Notes: generated from the letters alone by a model not told the origin. Shown: positions 36,046-44,537, counted from the stretch's first letter. The stretch: DNA of 44,537 nucleotides from an uncultured Flavobacteriales bacterium (GCA_905182585.1 CAJJCC010000012.1:1-44537); one strand, 5' to 3'. Translations and numbers: made by a program.

Positions 36046-36761
36046 CAGCTAAATACTTCCTCTAAAATAGTTAATGATTTTGGCTTTCTAAATCCGGGAA
36101 CATGAAATGTATAGTACTTAATTATACTATTTAACAACTTTCTTCTTTGAATTCCTGTTAATTTAATACGACCAATATCACTCCCGTTGCACCGCAAAAA
36201 CTGTGCGAGAATTTGAGTTTCGGAAGAAGACAAATAATAAGGGTGATTGGGCGTTCCGGTTAAAAACAAACCTTCTTTCAAATCAAAGAAGTTATTTCGT
36301 TCTTTATTTAGTGTAGGCTGTATTCCTAACCACTTACTTATTTTTAATAAAAATGATAAATGATAGTTTATTTTTCCGTCTTCAATCTCGTTAAATATTT
36401 TAATAGAATTACAAACAAAGTCATATAGCCCATCTTCCTGATCGTTTGGTAAAACCATTTGTAAAAAATCAGCTAAAAACAACGCTATAGTGCTCTTATA
36501 AATATCCATTTGAATATTTAATAAAGGTGTTTCAATATTTGCCTCCTTTAACTTAGGGATCGATGTGTTTTTATTGTTAGAGTATACAACCTGGCAAATA
36601 CTTAAGGGTTGTAGAACGGCATTTCTTGCAGATTTTTTTTTAGTTCCTGCCGCTAAATAAACGGAAACAAGACCATAATCATGGGTAAACATTTTAACAA
36701 TATTATTGTTGTTCTTTACCTCAATAGTTCCCAGAATTATAGCTGAATCAGCAACTTCCAT
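36045..36761 (-). CDS. recO: DNA repair protein RecO
   Basis: 238 residues, the family's usual length. The N-terminal OB-fold begins with DSAIILGTIEVKNNNNIVKMFTHDYG, followed by the basic segment GTKKKSARNAVLQPLS and a helical C-terminal domain. RecO with RecR loads RecA onto SSB-coated ssDNA. No zinc-binding cysteine cluster is visible. First gene of a coupled pair with the TonB-dependent receptor. Confidence 0.9.
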   Translation of the reverse strand: MEVADSAIILGTIEVKNNNNIVKMFTHDYGLVSVYLAAGTKKKSARNAVLQPLSICQVVYSNNKNTSIPKLKEANIETPLLNIQMDIYKSTIALFLADFLQMVLPNDQEDGLYDFVCNSIKIFNEIEDGKINYHLSFLLKISKWLGIQPTLNKERNNFFDLKEGLFLTGTPNHPYYLSSSETQILAQFLRCNGSDIGRIKLTGIQRRKLLNSIIKYYTFHVPGFRKPKSLTILEEVFS

Positions 36762-36795
36762 TTAAGCTTAATTGATAAAATAAACCGGTTGTTTA

Positions 36796-36840
36796 CAAAA
36801 AAACCACCTCATAGTGTAAAAATAACATCTTGAAGTGGTT
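36796..36840 (-). terminator. Terminator of the lipoprotein-DUF389 operon
   Basis: On the minus strand AACCACTTCA pairs with TGAGGTGGTT (one mismatch), followed by TTTTTTT. It is the second hairpin after the DUF389 gene and sits in the recO upstream region. Confidence 0.75.
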
Positions 36841-36866
36841 AAAAGTCTTGATTGTGTAAGTTTATC

Positions 36867-36915
36867 TGAATTGAATTTCTATAATGATTTTCACTCATTA
36901 AAGAAATTCAATTCA
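36867..36915. repeat. 49-bp near-perfect palindrome abutting the DUF389 stop
   Basis: TGAATTGAATTTCT (36867-36880) is the exact complement of 36902-36915. Inside, TAATGA (36882-36887) pairs with TCATTA (36895-36900), leaving one A-A mismatch and a 7-nt loop. It begins one base past the stop codon. It has no T-run, so it may stabilise the 3' end of the mRNA rather than terminate it. Confidence 0.8.
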
Positions 36916-36916
36916 A

Positions 36917-38377
36917 CTAATAACTAATCAGTCTAACTTCCTCAATCTGAAGACGTTCTTTTAACCAAGCCGATAATTTTTTCTCCTGAATTATAGTTGA
37001 GTTATTTCTTCGTTTCCACTTAATATGAAATGTTGGAACATCCTTTTTTATTTTTTCAAAATTAGTAACCTGATAAACGCCATATTCAAACTCTAAAATA
37101 TTAGAATACAAACTTTTCAATTCTCGCGAAATCTGAACAAATGGAATTGTATCTTTTTTAATTTCGTCTATTCGAAATGCTAATGAATCATGTCTTCTCT
37201 GAAGTAATTTAATTTGCTGTAAATTAACACTATACATGTCTTCAAAAAACTTTGGTCCTTCAAATTTTTGATTGTTAATTTTATCTAAAACTTCATCAAT
37301 TCGCTTGTCTTCCAAAATTCTTAAATCAATTTCTTCGGGTCGTAAGTCAAAATCATTTAGTGCAATTTGATAATCTTCTTTATCCCACTTTGCCTTCCCT
37401 ATTAAACTGATTTCAATCAACGGAAGTCCATTGTTATAACTGATTTCGGAATTGTGCATTTCTCTTGGTTTAAAATGCTTTTTTACAAATTCCCCTGCAT
37501 TTTTTTCAAAATGATTCTGCTTATAAGATTCCCATAAAGTATAAATACTTGGTACAATCAATAACAATGAAAACACTAAAATGTACCGCTTAAATTTTCG
37601 ATCTTTTACCTGATCTAAAAAGTGAACCAAAGGAAATTTTAAATATCTAATTACAATAAACGAGGTTAAAGCAATATATACACTGTTAATTAAAAATAAA
37701 TAGAATGCTCCTGAAAAATAGCCCCAATTTCCTGATGCAATTCCATAGCCTGCAGTACATAACGGCGGCATTAAAGCTGTGGCAATAGCAACACCTGGTA
37801 TTACATTTGTTACCTTATTGCGTGTATTTGCCATAATCCCAGCTAATCCACCAAAAATGGCAATAAACACATCTCTTAATTCAGGGCTAGTTCTACCTAA
37901 TAACTCATCACCAGCTTCACCAAAAGGTGTAATTAAAAAGTATAAAGTACTTGTTACTAAACTTACTGCAACTGTAATTATTAATGCTCGAAAAGATTTA
38001 AGAAGCGTACTCCAATCATTTGTTCCCAATGATAAACCTATTCCCATTATTGGTCCCATTAATGGTGAAATAAGCATAGCTCCTATAATTACAGCTGTTG
38101 AGTTGGTGTTTAAACCAATACTTGCAATAATAATGGAAAATATTAAAATCCAGATATTGAATCCTTTAAACTGAATTTGATTTTTAATCATTTTTACAGT
38201 GGCTTCTTTATCCACTTCATCCGCAAAACTTAATGTACTTTTTAAAAAATTGATAAGCTTTGATATAAAATCCTTAAAACTATCTGCTAAATTCAAGTCA
38301 GACCCCTCTAATAACTTACCTTTCACGACTGAATCTAGTTTACTAACTTGTTCTTCGTTATTTTTATCTTCTTCCAT
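36917..38377 (-). CDS. DUF389 family membrane protein
   Basis: 486 residues. The DUF389 core (about 60-260) has six to seven helices with the hallmark segments IIASIGLNTNSTAVIIGAMLISPLMGPI and VAIATALMPPLCTAGYG. The long C-terminal half (about 290-486) is soluble and charged, with coiled-coil-like stretches. The family is uncharacterised. Its ATG overlaps the stop of the upstream lipoprotein gene (TAATG), suggesting that the two act together. Confidence 0.9.
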   Translation of the reverse strand: MEEDKNNEEQVSKLDSVVKGKLLEGSDLNLADSFKDFISKLINFLKSTLSFADEVDKEATVKMIKNQIQFKGFNIWILIFSIIIASIGLNTNSTAVIIGAMLISPLMGPIMGIGLSLGTNDWSTLLKSFRALIITVAVSLVTSTLYFLITPFGEAGDELLGRTSPELRDVFIAIFGGLAGIMANTRNKVTNVIPGVAIATALMPPLCTAGYGIASGNWGYFSGAFYLFLINSVYIALTSFIVIRYLKFPLVHFLDQVKDRKFKRYILVFSLLLIVPSIYTLWESYKQNHFEKNAGEFVKKHFKPREMHNSEISYNNGLPLIEISLIGKAKWDKEDYQIALNDFDLRPEEIDLRILEDKRIDEVLDKINNQKFEGPKFFEDMYSVNLQQIKLLQRRHDSLAFRIDEIKKDTIPFVQISRELKSLYSNILEFEYGVYQVTNFEKIKKDVPTFHIKWKRRNNSTIIQEKKLSAWLKERLQIEEVRLISY

Positions 38378-38892
38378 TACTTAATAAACTTTCCCTCTAT
38401 TCGATAATTCGACTCAAACGCAAATTTAACACTCTGATTGCACTCAATTAAAAATCCATTTTCATTTAACTCTAAGTGATACTTAAATTCGTAAAACATA
38501 TTTTTCTTTTCCACGTTGATATTAACATGTAAACCTCCATTACAGCTATCAAATTGCAACTTTTTAACACTTTGTTTAAAATCGGTTGTTTGTAATGTTT
38601 TTTCACAGCCACCATTTACAGTTGTAATTTTATATAAACTTGAATTGTTCTTTGAAATATCTGATTCGAGAAAAAGCTTTAATTCTTTTTCCCAATTAAC
38701 ACTGTCTACATATAAAGTATCCCTTTTATCTTCCTTAATAAGGTACTTTATTAACTTTAAGTCATTGGATTTAAAGTCCTGAATAAGAGAATTATATTTA
38801 CTGTTCAATATATACCCTTTATCAGCGGATGTTGGCTGATTACATCCTATAAATATTAGAATTATTATTGTAAAAAAAATGGAATACTTCAC
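38377..38892 (-). CDS. Putative lipoprotein coupled to DUF389 gene
   Basis: 171 residues. The N-terminus MKYSIFFTIIILIFIGC gives a lipobox with Cys17. The mature part is beta-rich and ends NYRIEGKFIK. No known domain was recognised. It is the first gene leftward from the AT-rich candidate origin and is translationally coupled to DUF389, so a periplasmic partner of that membrane protein is a reasonable guess. Confidence 0.75.
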   Translation of the reverse strand: MKYSIFFTIIILIFIGCNQPTSADKGYILNSKYNSLIQDFKSNDLKLIKYLIKEDKRDTLYVDSVNWEKELKLFLESDISKNNSSLYKITTVNGGCEKTLQTTDFKQSVKKLQFDSCNGGLHVNINVEKKNMFYEFKYHLELNENGFLIECNQSVKFAFESNYRIEGKFIK

Positions 38893-39361
38893 GTTATCAA
38901 CAGTGTTAAAACCAAAATGTTAATTAAATCACAATTTCTTAGAAATCAGATCGTTTACAAAGGTAGTTATGAACAGTTAAATTGTTAATAACAGTTTTAA
39001 ATCGTTAATTAAATTAATAAGTTTTTCTAGGTATTAATAGTAATAATGTTCATATCACCTAAAAATCGAATTTTCCAAACTAAATTTGTAGTTATTTATC
39101 AAAAGCTATTAACACATAATTCACTGTTATGAACAGATGATAATTTAAGTTTTTAATTAACAATAGTGGTTATTAACACAAATGTTAGTAACCTCATAAA
39201 CAACTATATTTCAATTAATTAATTATAATAATCATTGTGTACAACCCGTTATTAATTTGATGTTTTTGATAAAAAAAGAATTTTAATATAAAGTAATCCG
39301 ACTTATTAACCGACTATAAATAATACCATATTTTATTTAAATAAAAAGAATATATATATAT
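38893..39361. other. Candidate chromosomal replication origin (oriC)
   Basis: A 469-bp gene-free, extremely AT-rich stretch. It holds repeated GTTATNAACA-like words: GTTATCAACA (38893), GTTATGAACA (38966, 39126), GTTAATAACA (38984), CTATTAACA (39106), GTTATTAACA (39169), and the reverse form TGTTCATA (39047). TTATCAACA differs by one base from the DnaA box TTATCCACA; the others differ by two or more. A TAGTAATAA run (39038-39046) resembles a DnaA-trio. Genes point away on both sides, and plus-strand composition changes from C-rich on the left to G-rich on the right. It also holds the promoters of nadA and the lipoprotein gene. Confidence 0.5.
39169..39192. promoter_or_regulatory. 24-bp palindrome upstream of nadA
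   Basis: GTTATTAACA-CAAA-TGTTAGTAAC has 10-base arms with one mismatch. It could be a pair of head-to-head initiator boxes in oriC, or an operator for nadA, since NAD biosynthesis genes are often repressor-controlled. Confidence 0.45.
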
Positions 39362-40363
39362 ATGTTTAATCAAGAAGTAGAAAAAGAATTAAAGGAAAAA
39401 GGGTTTTTGGAAAGAGAAATCGATGCTTCTTTAGATTTGTTTGAAGAAATTGAAAAATTGAAGAAAGAAAAGAATGCTGTTATTCTTGCTCACTACTACC
39501 AGGAAGGCGACATTCAAGACATTGCAGATTTTGTAGGTGATAGTTTAGCTTTAGCGCAGAAAGCGGCTAAAACAGAGGCTGACATCATTCTTTTTGCAGG
39601 GGTTGAATTTATGGCTGAAACAGCAAAAATTTTAAGTCCTGATAAAAAAGTTTTGCTTCCGGACTTAAAAGCTGGTTGTTCACTTGCTGAAAGTTGTCCG
39701 GCTGATGAATTTGCAAAATTTAAAGCTGATCGTCCGGATCATATTGTAATTTCATACGTAAATTGTTCAGCAGATGTTAAGGCTTTAACGGATATAGTTT
39801 GTACTTCAACTAATGCAGTTCAAATAATTGAAAGCTTGCCGAAAGAGCAAAAAATTATATTTGGACCTGATCGAAATTTGGGCGCATATTTAGAAAAAAA
39901 GACAGGTCGTGAAATGGCTATATGGGATGGAAGCTGCATGGTTCATGAAATATTCTCTCTTGAAAAAATAATAACACTTAAAGCTCAAAATCCTGGAAGT
40001 GAAATTATTGCGCATCCAGAATGTGAAGCCGAATTATTAGATCATTCTACCTTTATAGGGTCCACTGCAGCATTATTAAGATACTCAAAGTCAAGTGATT
40101 GTGATACATTTATTGTAGCTACAGAAAGTGGTATTTTGCATCAAATGGCGAAGGAATCACCAAATAAAACCTTTATCCCTGCTCCACCAACAAATACTTG
40201 TGCTTGTAATGATTGTCCGCATATGCGACTAAATACACTCGAAAAATTATATAATTGTTTAAAATTTGAAATTCCAGAATTAACGCTAGACGAAAGTTTA
40301 ATTGAAAATGCCAAGAAGCCAATTATAAAAATGTTAGAAATTAGTGAACGTTTAGGTTTATAA
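39362..40363 (+). CDS. nadA: Quinolinate synthase
   Basis: 333 residues. It condenses iminoaspartate with dihydroxyacetone phosphate to quinolinate in de novo NAD synthesis. Three pseudo-repeats each contribute ligands to one [4Fe-4S] cluster: C106 in [10 protein letters not shown]192 in DGSCMVHE and the C280/C282/C285 group in [29 protein letters not shown] is the first substrate-binding segment. The ATG follows an (AT)n run with no Shine-Dalgarno. nadB and nadC are not nearby. Confidence 0.95.
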   Translation: MFNQEVEKELKEKGFLEREIDASLDLFEEIEKLKKEKNAVILAHYYQEGDIQDIADFVGDSLALAQKAAKTEADIILFAGVEFMAETAKILSPDKKVLLPDLKAGCSLAESCPADEFAKFKADRPDHIVISYVNCSADVKALTDIVCTSTNAVQIIESLPKEQKIIFGPDRNLGAYLEKKTGREMAIWDGSCMVHEIFSLEKIITLKAQNPGSEIIAHPECEAELLDHSTFIGSTAALLRYSKSSDCDTFIVATESGILHQMAKESPNKTFIPAPPTNTCACNDCPHMRLNTLEKLYNCLKFEIPELTLDESLIENAKKPIIKMLEISERLGL

Positions 40364-40371
40364 ATAAAACA

Positions 40372-41949
40372 TTGATAAATAGTAAGTTAAATAATTATTT
40401 AAGTTGTAATGCTCGATTTTTATCGGCCATTATTGTGATGCTTTTTGTTCAAATTTCCTTATTTTCTCAAGTTCGAAACGGTTATAATGAATTTAAATAT
40501 GATAATGGAAAGATTTCAAGTGAAGGTTTTATTGAAAATGGTAAACCAAATGGATATTGGAAGACCTATCATGAGAACGGTAACCTTAAATCAGAGGGTA
40601 ATAGGGTTAATTACGAGCTTGACAGCCTTTGGAGGTTCTTTTCGGTATATGGCTTTGTAAATTTAGAAATAAGCTATCAAAACGGCTTAAAACAAGGCTT
40701 TAGAAAATCCTATAATAACGACGCAATTTTACTTAAAAAAGAAGAATTTATAAGGGATACCATTCAGTATGTTTACGAATATTTTCAGTCTGGTCAATTG
40801 CAATTTGAAATACCATTTGAAGAAGGTGTAAAAAATGGAACTGGTTTCGAATACGATACTTTAGGTCTGAAAATTTCAATTCTTAAATATAAAAGTGGAA
40901 TCTTAAAAAAGAGCGAAATAAATCGTAAAGATAAATTAGGAGGAAAGCGTGGAAAATGGATTGATTTCGATGGTAAATTTATTATTAGAGAAACTAATTA
41001 CTCTTTTAATTTAAAAAATGGCATTGAAAAAATATATAATCAAGAAGGAAAACTTATATCAGTTTTAAAGTATAAAAATGGTTTTTTAATAAAAGACTTT
41101 AAAGAAGTTAAAATATTTAAAGTTAAAAAGGAATTTTATTCAGATGGTACAATTGGTAAAACAGGAGGATATAACAATAAAGGTTTACCGAATGGAGTTC
41201 ATCGAGAATACAATTCAGATGGGAAAGTTATTTCTTCAAAATTATATAATAATGGAACTTTAGAAGGTGAGGGTATCGTTCAAAAAAACGGATTAAGAGA
41301 TGGTAAATGGAGCAGATATTATAAATCGGGTGAAATATTAAGTAAAGGAAATTATAGTAAAGGAATTAAAATCGGTAATTGGAAATTTTTTTATAAAAAC
41401 GGACATTTAGAAGAGGAAGGTAATTACAATAATAAAGGCGAAGAAAATGGTATTTGGAATTTGTATTACGAAACTGGAGATACAATGAGAATTGTCGAAT
41501 ACTTGGGTGGGTTGTATAATGGAAAGTATGTTTTTTATAATGATTCTGGATTAGCTATTTCGTCTGGAATTTATAAAGAAGGTTACGAAGAAGGAGAATG
41601 GTTTTATATTAATGGAAATAATAGGCAATTTGGTTCATATCTTAATGGGGAAAAAATTGGTGAATGGCGATCTTATTATAATAGGAAACAAATTGTATTT
41701 AAAGGAAAATATGAAAATGGTTTACCAACTGGTAAGCATATGTTTTGGTATCAAAACGGTGCGTTAAGAAGGTTTGGTGATTATAGAATAGGAAGAAAAA
41801 ATGGAGATTGGTATTTTTATTCTAAAGGAGGAAGATTATTAATGATATCAACTTTTAAAGATGGATTACAGAAAACGTTAAACGGGTTTAAAATTAATCC
41901 TGAACATGATTCTGATGATTACGTAGAATACGAACAAACAGGTTATTAA
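40372..41949 (+). CDS. Secreted YwqK/MORN-like repeat protein
   Basis: 525 residues built of about 15-20 repeats of the type YENGxLxxEGxYxNGKxxGxWxxY, the MORN_2/YwqK pattern of twin beta-strands. The track uses a TTG start at 40372, which gives a plausible signal peptide (NARFLSAIIVMLFVQISLFS, cleavage before QVRNG). The in-frame ATG at 40438 would cut it to about 11 residues, so TTG or an intermediate start is preferred. No T9SS sorting domain is seen; the C-terminus is acidic. Function unknown, and despite the YwqK 'antitoxin' label no toxin gene is adjacent. 8 bases after nadA, so possibly co-transcribed. Confidence 0.85.
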   Translation: MINSKLNNYLSCNARFLSAIIVMLFVQISLFSQVRNGYNEFKYDNGKISSEGFIENGKPNGYWKTYHENGNLKSEGNRVNYELDSLWRFFSVYGFVNLEISYQNGLKQGFRKSYNNDAILLKKEEFIRDTIQYVYEYFQSGQLQFEIPFEEGVKNGTGFEYDTLGLKISILKYKSGILKKSEINRKDKLGGKRGKWIDFDGKFIIRETNYSFNLKNGIEKIYNQEGKLISVLKYKNGFLIKDFKEVKIFKVKKEFYSDGTIGKTGGYNNKGLPNGVHREYNSDGKVISSKLYNNGTLEGEGIVQKNGLRDGKWSRYYKSGEILSKGNYSKGIKIGNWKFFYKNGHLEEEGNYNNKGEENGIWNLYYETGDTMRIVEYLGGLYNGKYVFYNDSGLAISSGIYKEGYEEGEWFYINGNNRQFGSYLNGEKIGEWRSYYNRKQIVFKGKYENGLPTGKHMFWYQNGALRRFGDYRIGRKNGDWYFYSKGGRLLMISTFKDGLQKTLNGFKINPEHDSDDYVEYEQTGY

Positions 41950-41990
41950 AAAAAACCATTCATTAATTTGAATGGCTTTTTTTAATAACA
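41943..41990. terminator. Bidirectional terminator between the repeat-protein and chitinase genes
   Basis: TTATTAAAAAAAACCATTCA pairs with TGAATGGCTTTTTTTAATAA (one mismatch in 20, 6-nt loop). A/T runs on both sides serve both convergent genes. Confidence 0.9.
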
Positions 41991-41996
41991 AGTTGG

Positions 41997-43334
41997 CTAT
42001 TTTAAAATTACTTTAGCAACATAGTTTATTGCATTAATTGTATAGATACCTTTTGATAGTAGTGCTGTATTTATGGATGTAATATCTTCCGTTATTAACT
42101 GTGTTAAAACAATACGACCATTTAAATCTGTTAAGTTGACTATCTGACCAATTATTTTTTCAGACTCAATATTTAAAATTCCTGTTGTTGGATTTGGATA
42201 GACACTAAGATTTTTAATTTCAACAAATTTAATGGAATTAGCATTATCATAATTGTCATAAACGTCATTAAATGCCTGTGCAAAACTATAAGAACCTCCA
42301 CAAGCATCAGCATCGTTGTTCGCACTCCAAGTCATAAAACCTCGTAATTCTGGATAGCTTTTTGATAATGTGTAAGTTCCAGGTTTAGATCCTACACCTA
42401 GTAGATATTTTGCAGCGGCTTTTAGTGTTGATGTTGCTATATAACCAGATCCAGCTGAACAAGAGCTTGCAGGTAATGCGATTACAATTTTGCTTGCAGG
42501 TAGTCCAGAATAAGTACCAGTTGTTTTATTTCCTTGGTTTTTAAATCCTTCTATTGCTGCTTCTACTTGTGTAATTATATAATCGGCTGTTCCTTGATTA
42601 TAAAGCTTACTATTGGCTGGCCAAGCTTCATAACCAGGTAATGAATAATTTTCTGAAGAATTGTAAAGTTGAATCATAAGTAGGTCTATTTCATTTCTTA
42701 ATGATTCTATGATAGGTAACCATGAACCATTACAATCATTCCATGGAGATAAACCACCAGTAGTATACTTCACTTCTGGCGCCATTGTTAAGATCATTTT
42801 TTTGCTATACTTATCTTTAAACCATGTTTGAAGTTCTTTTACAGCATCAATTATATAATCCCATTGTGGGGCTGGATTTGTTATCGTTTGGTTTACTGAG
42901 GGACACATATAAACTGATCTTTCTAGATCTAGGTCTATACCATCTACTTTATAATTTATTATAAAGTCTTTTATTTTTGTAACAAATATATTTTTATCAG
43001 AGATAGAATTTAACTTAAAAGATCCATTAGCTCCACCTATACTTACAATAACCTTTTTTCCTTCTGCCTTAACTGTTGTAATATCCTGTTTTAGAGTTAT
43101 TGAATTTTTAGGTGTAAATTCTAAATCAGATACTTTGTTATCATCTTGTAAATTATTTTTATCAGCTTCTAAAAATGATAAAACTAAAACATTGTAAGAA
43201 TCATTAATATCTTTTAACCTAAGCGTTTCCCAATTGTGCCAATATCCTACTAAAACTTCTTTAGGTAACTGTGCTTGGGAAATAATACTAATAACTATGC
43301 CTAGTGCTAATAATCTCAATTTTAAATTATTCAT
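41997..43334 (-). CDS. GH18 chitinase with T9SS type A sorting domain
   Basis: 445 residues from the preferred ATG at 43334, which opens a signal peptide (MNNLKLRLLALGIVISIISQAQ); the track start at 43364 adds 10 residues before it. The GH18 catalytic motif DGIDLDLE (131-138) has the catalytic Glu. Other barrel landmarks are VGYWHNW, VIVSIGGANGSF and MIQLYN, and GFMTWSANNDADACGG near the end of the domain. The last about 70 residues (SVYPNPTTGILNIES to KVILK) are a type A C-terminal sorting domain. It hydrolyses chitin outside the cell and fits the Streptomyces/Serratia-type exo/endo chitinase group. Confidence 0.94.
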   Translation of the reverse strand: MNNLKLRLLALGIVISIISQAQLPKEVLVGYWHNWETLRLKDINDSYNVLVLSFLEADKNNLQDDNKVSDLEFTPKNSITLKQDITTVKAEGKKVIVSIGGANGSFKLNSISDKNIFVTKIKDFIINYKVDGIDLDLERSVYMCPSVNQTITNPAPQWDYIIDAVKELQTWFKDKYSKKMILTMAPEVKYTTGGLSPWNDCNGSWLPIIESLRNEIDLLMIQLYNSSENYSLPGYEAWPANSKLYNQGTADYIITQVEAAIEGFKNQGNKTTGTYSGLPASKIVIALPASSCSAGSGYIATSTLKAAAKYLLGVGSKPGTYTLSKSYPELRGFMTWSANNDADACGGSYSFAQAFNDVYDNYDNANSIKFVEIKNLSVYPNPTTGILNIESEKIIGQIVNLTDLNGRIVLTQLITEDITSINTALLSKGIYTINAINYVAKVILK

Positions 43335-43407
43335 TTGTCGGTAGTTTGGGTTTATGAGTAACAATTTACTTATTATTGTTGTTATTTGAAAATGGTTTTA
43401 TTGCCTT

Positions 43408-44537
43408 ATGCGGGAAAAAGTTTCAGAACATATTCAAAGTATTCTTAGCACATTACCAAATAATCCTGGTGTTTATCGTTATTATAACGACAAAGGAGAA
43501 ATTTTATACGTTGGAAAAGCAAAGAATTTAAAAAACCGTGTGAAAAGTTACTTTACAGGCAGTGTATTTGGTAAGACTAAAGTACTTGTAAAAAAAATTG
43601 CTGATATTAAGTTAATTATTGTTCCCACTGAGCAAGATGCTCTATTACTCGAAAATAATTTAATAAAGAAATATCGTCCTCCTTATAATATTCTTTTAAA
43701 GGATGATAAAACATATCCTTGGATTTGTATAAAAAAAGAGGCCTTTCCGCGTGTGTTTAGTACACGAAAAGTAATAAAAGATGGCTCAGTATATTTTGGA
43801 CCTTATACGTCCGTTAAAATGGTTAATACGCTGTTAAAATTAATTAATGGTCTATTTAAGTTAAGAACGTGTAACTATTTATTAGATGAAAACAACATCA
43901 AAAAAGGAAAATTCAAAGTTTGTCTTGAATTTCATATAGGTAATTGTCTTGGAGGTTGTGAAAGTCATGAATTAAGAGAAGATTATGATAAAAAGATAAA
44001 TCAAATAAAAAATATTTTAAGGGGAAATATTAAGCAGGTAAAAGATTTTCTTATTGTACAAATGAATGATTTTTCAGATAAGTTAGAATTTGAAGATGCT
44101 CAATTAATGAAGGATTCTTTATTACAAATTGAAGACTATCAGAATAAATCAACGGTTGTTTCCAATACAATTAACAATGTTGATGTCTTTGGTCTATATT
44201 CTGATGATCAGCGTTATTTTGTCAATTTTTTTAAAGTTATTGACGGTGCTATTATTCAAAGCCACACTGCGGAGGTAAAGGCTAAATTAGATGAAACGAA
44301 AAGTGATATATTAATTTATTATATCCTTAGTTTAAGGGAAGAATTTAATTCTAATAGTAAAGACGTTATTATTCCGTTTGATTTGGATGTTAAATTAGAT
44401 GGTATTAAATTCCAAATACCAAAGGTTGGGGATAAGAAAAAATTAATAGATTTATCAGTAAGGAATGCCAAGTTTTATTGTTTAGAAAAGAAGAAATCTG
44501 ATATTACTCCACAGATTCCGAATGAGCGTATTTTGAG
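43408..44537 (+). CDS. uvrC: Excinuclease ABC subunit C, 5' part (runs off the window)
   Basis: The reading frame is open from ATG at 43408 to the window end (376 codons of about 600) and is missing from the ORF track because it has no stop. The N-terminal GIY-YIG nuclease domain begins NNPGVYRYYNDKGEILYVGKA, followed by KNLKNRVKSYF and DKTYPWICI. The Cys-rich CLEFHIGNCLGGCE and the UVR domain (KQVKDFL...) come next. UvrC makes both incisions in nucleotide excision repair. The 73-bp gap to the divergent chitinase holds both promoters. Confidence 0.95.
   Translation, partial: MREKVSEHIQSILSTLPNNPGVYRYYNDKGEILYVGKAKNLKNRVKSYFTGSVFGKTKVLVKKIADIKLIIVPTEQDALLLENNLIKKYRPPYNILLKDDKTYPWICIKKEAFPRVFSTRKVIKDGSVYFGPYTSVKMVNTLLKLINGLFKLRTCNYLLDENNIKKGKFKVCLEFHIGNCLGGCESHELREDYDKKINQIKNILRGNIKQVKDFLIVQMNDFSDKLEFEDAQLMKDSLLQIEDYQNKSTVVSNTINNVDVFGLYSDDQRYFVNFFKVIDGAIIQSHTAEVKAKLDETKSDILIYYILSLREEFNSNSKDVIIPFDLDVKLDGIKFQIPKVGDKKKLIDLSVRNAKFYCLEKKKSDITPQIPNERIL

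Noticed and set aside
37779-38174. 131-aa plus-strand ORF
   Set aside because: It lies entirely antisense inside the clear DUF389 coding region; a shadow frame.

Overview
The window looks like a chromosome segment of a low-GC member of the Bacteroidota, most likely order Flavobacteriales and possibly a Crocinitomicaceae-like lineage (family level is a guess). Four things point this way: type IX secretion (T9SS) proteins of the PorP/SprF, OmpA/PD40 and GldL/GldM type with both type A and type B sorting domains; a MurF-alanine racemase fusion; a three-gene succinate dehydrogenase with a single cytochrome b subunit; and Bacteroidota -7 boxes (TAnnTTTG) before several genes, with hardly any Shine-Dalgarno sequences. 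No rRNA, tRNA, CRISPR array, phage gene or insertion sequence was seen.

Layout. 1-325: two and a half copies of a 99-bp hairpin-rich tandem repeat. 326-4651 (minus): acyl-CoA dehydrogenase-like flavoprotein, TatD, MurF-Alr. 5011-8525 (minus): sdhC-sdhA-sdhB with a terminator. 8753-10042 (plus): aminopeptidase P, ending at a large bidirectional terminator shared with a TolB/CsgG-like plus barrel protein. 11342-17376: a propionate/fatty-acid divergon, with acyl-CoA and 3-hydroxyacyl-CoA dehydrogenases leftward and methylcitrate-cycle prpB-prpC-prpD rightward, and palindromic candidate operators between them. 17380-21535: a small membrane protein, HflX, a membrane-anchored cytochrome c and RecJ.

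21537-30974 is the most unusual block. A minus-strand operon encodes an M43 metalloprotease, a PorP/SprF protein, a PorE-like TPR/propeller/OmpA protein, a 76-aa GldL-like hairpin, and a 257-aa protein that reads as a GldL-type hairpin joined to a GldM-type membrane helix and first periplasmic domain. It is divergent from a 1467-aa PKD-repeat protein with a type B sorting domain. This looks like a dedicated secretion and surface-attachment unit with its own miniature GldLM-like inner-membrane part.

31052-38892 holds a lipoprotein, a tandem ABC ATPase, a heme-receptor-like TonB-dependent receptor coupled to recO, and a DUF389 protein coupled to a lipoprotein. 38893-39361 is a very AT-rich gap with many copies of a GTTATNAACA-like word. 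To its left most genes are on the minus strand and the plus strand is C-rich; to its right most genes are on the plus strand and it is G-rich. It is therefore a candidate replication origin. It is followed by nadA, a YwqK/MORN-like repeat protein, a T9SS-exported GH18 chitinase and the 5' part of uvrC, which runs off the window.
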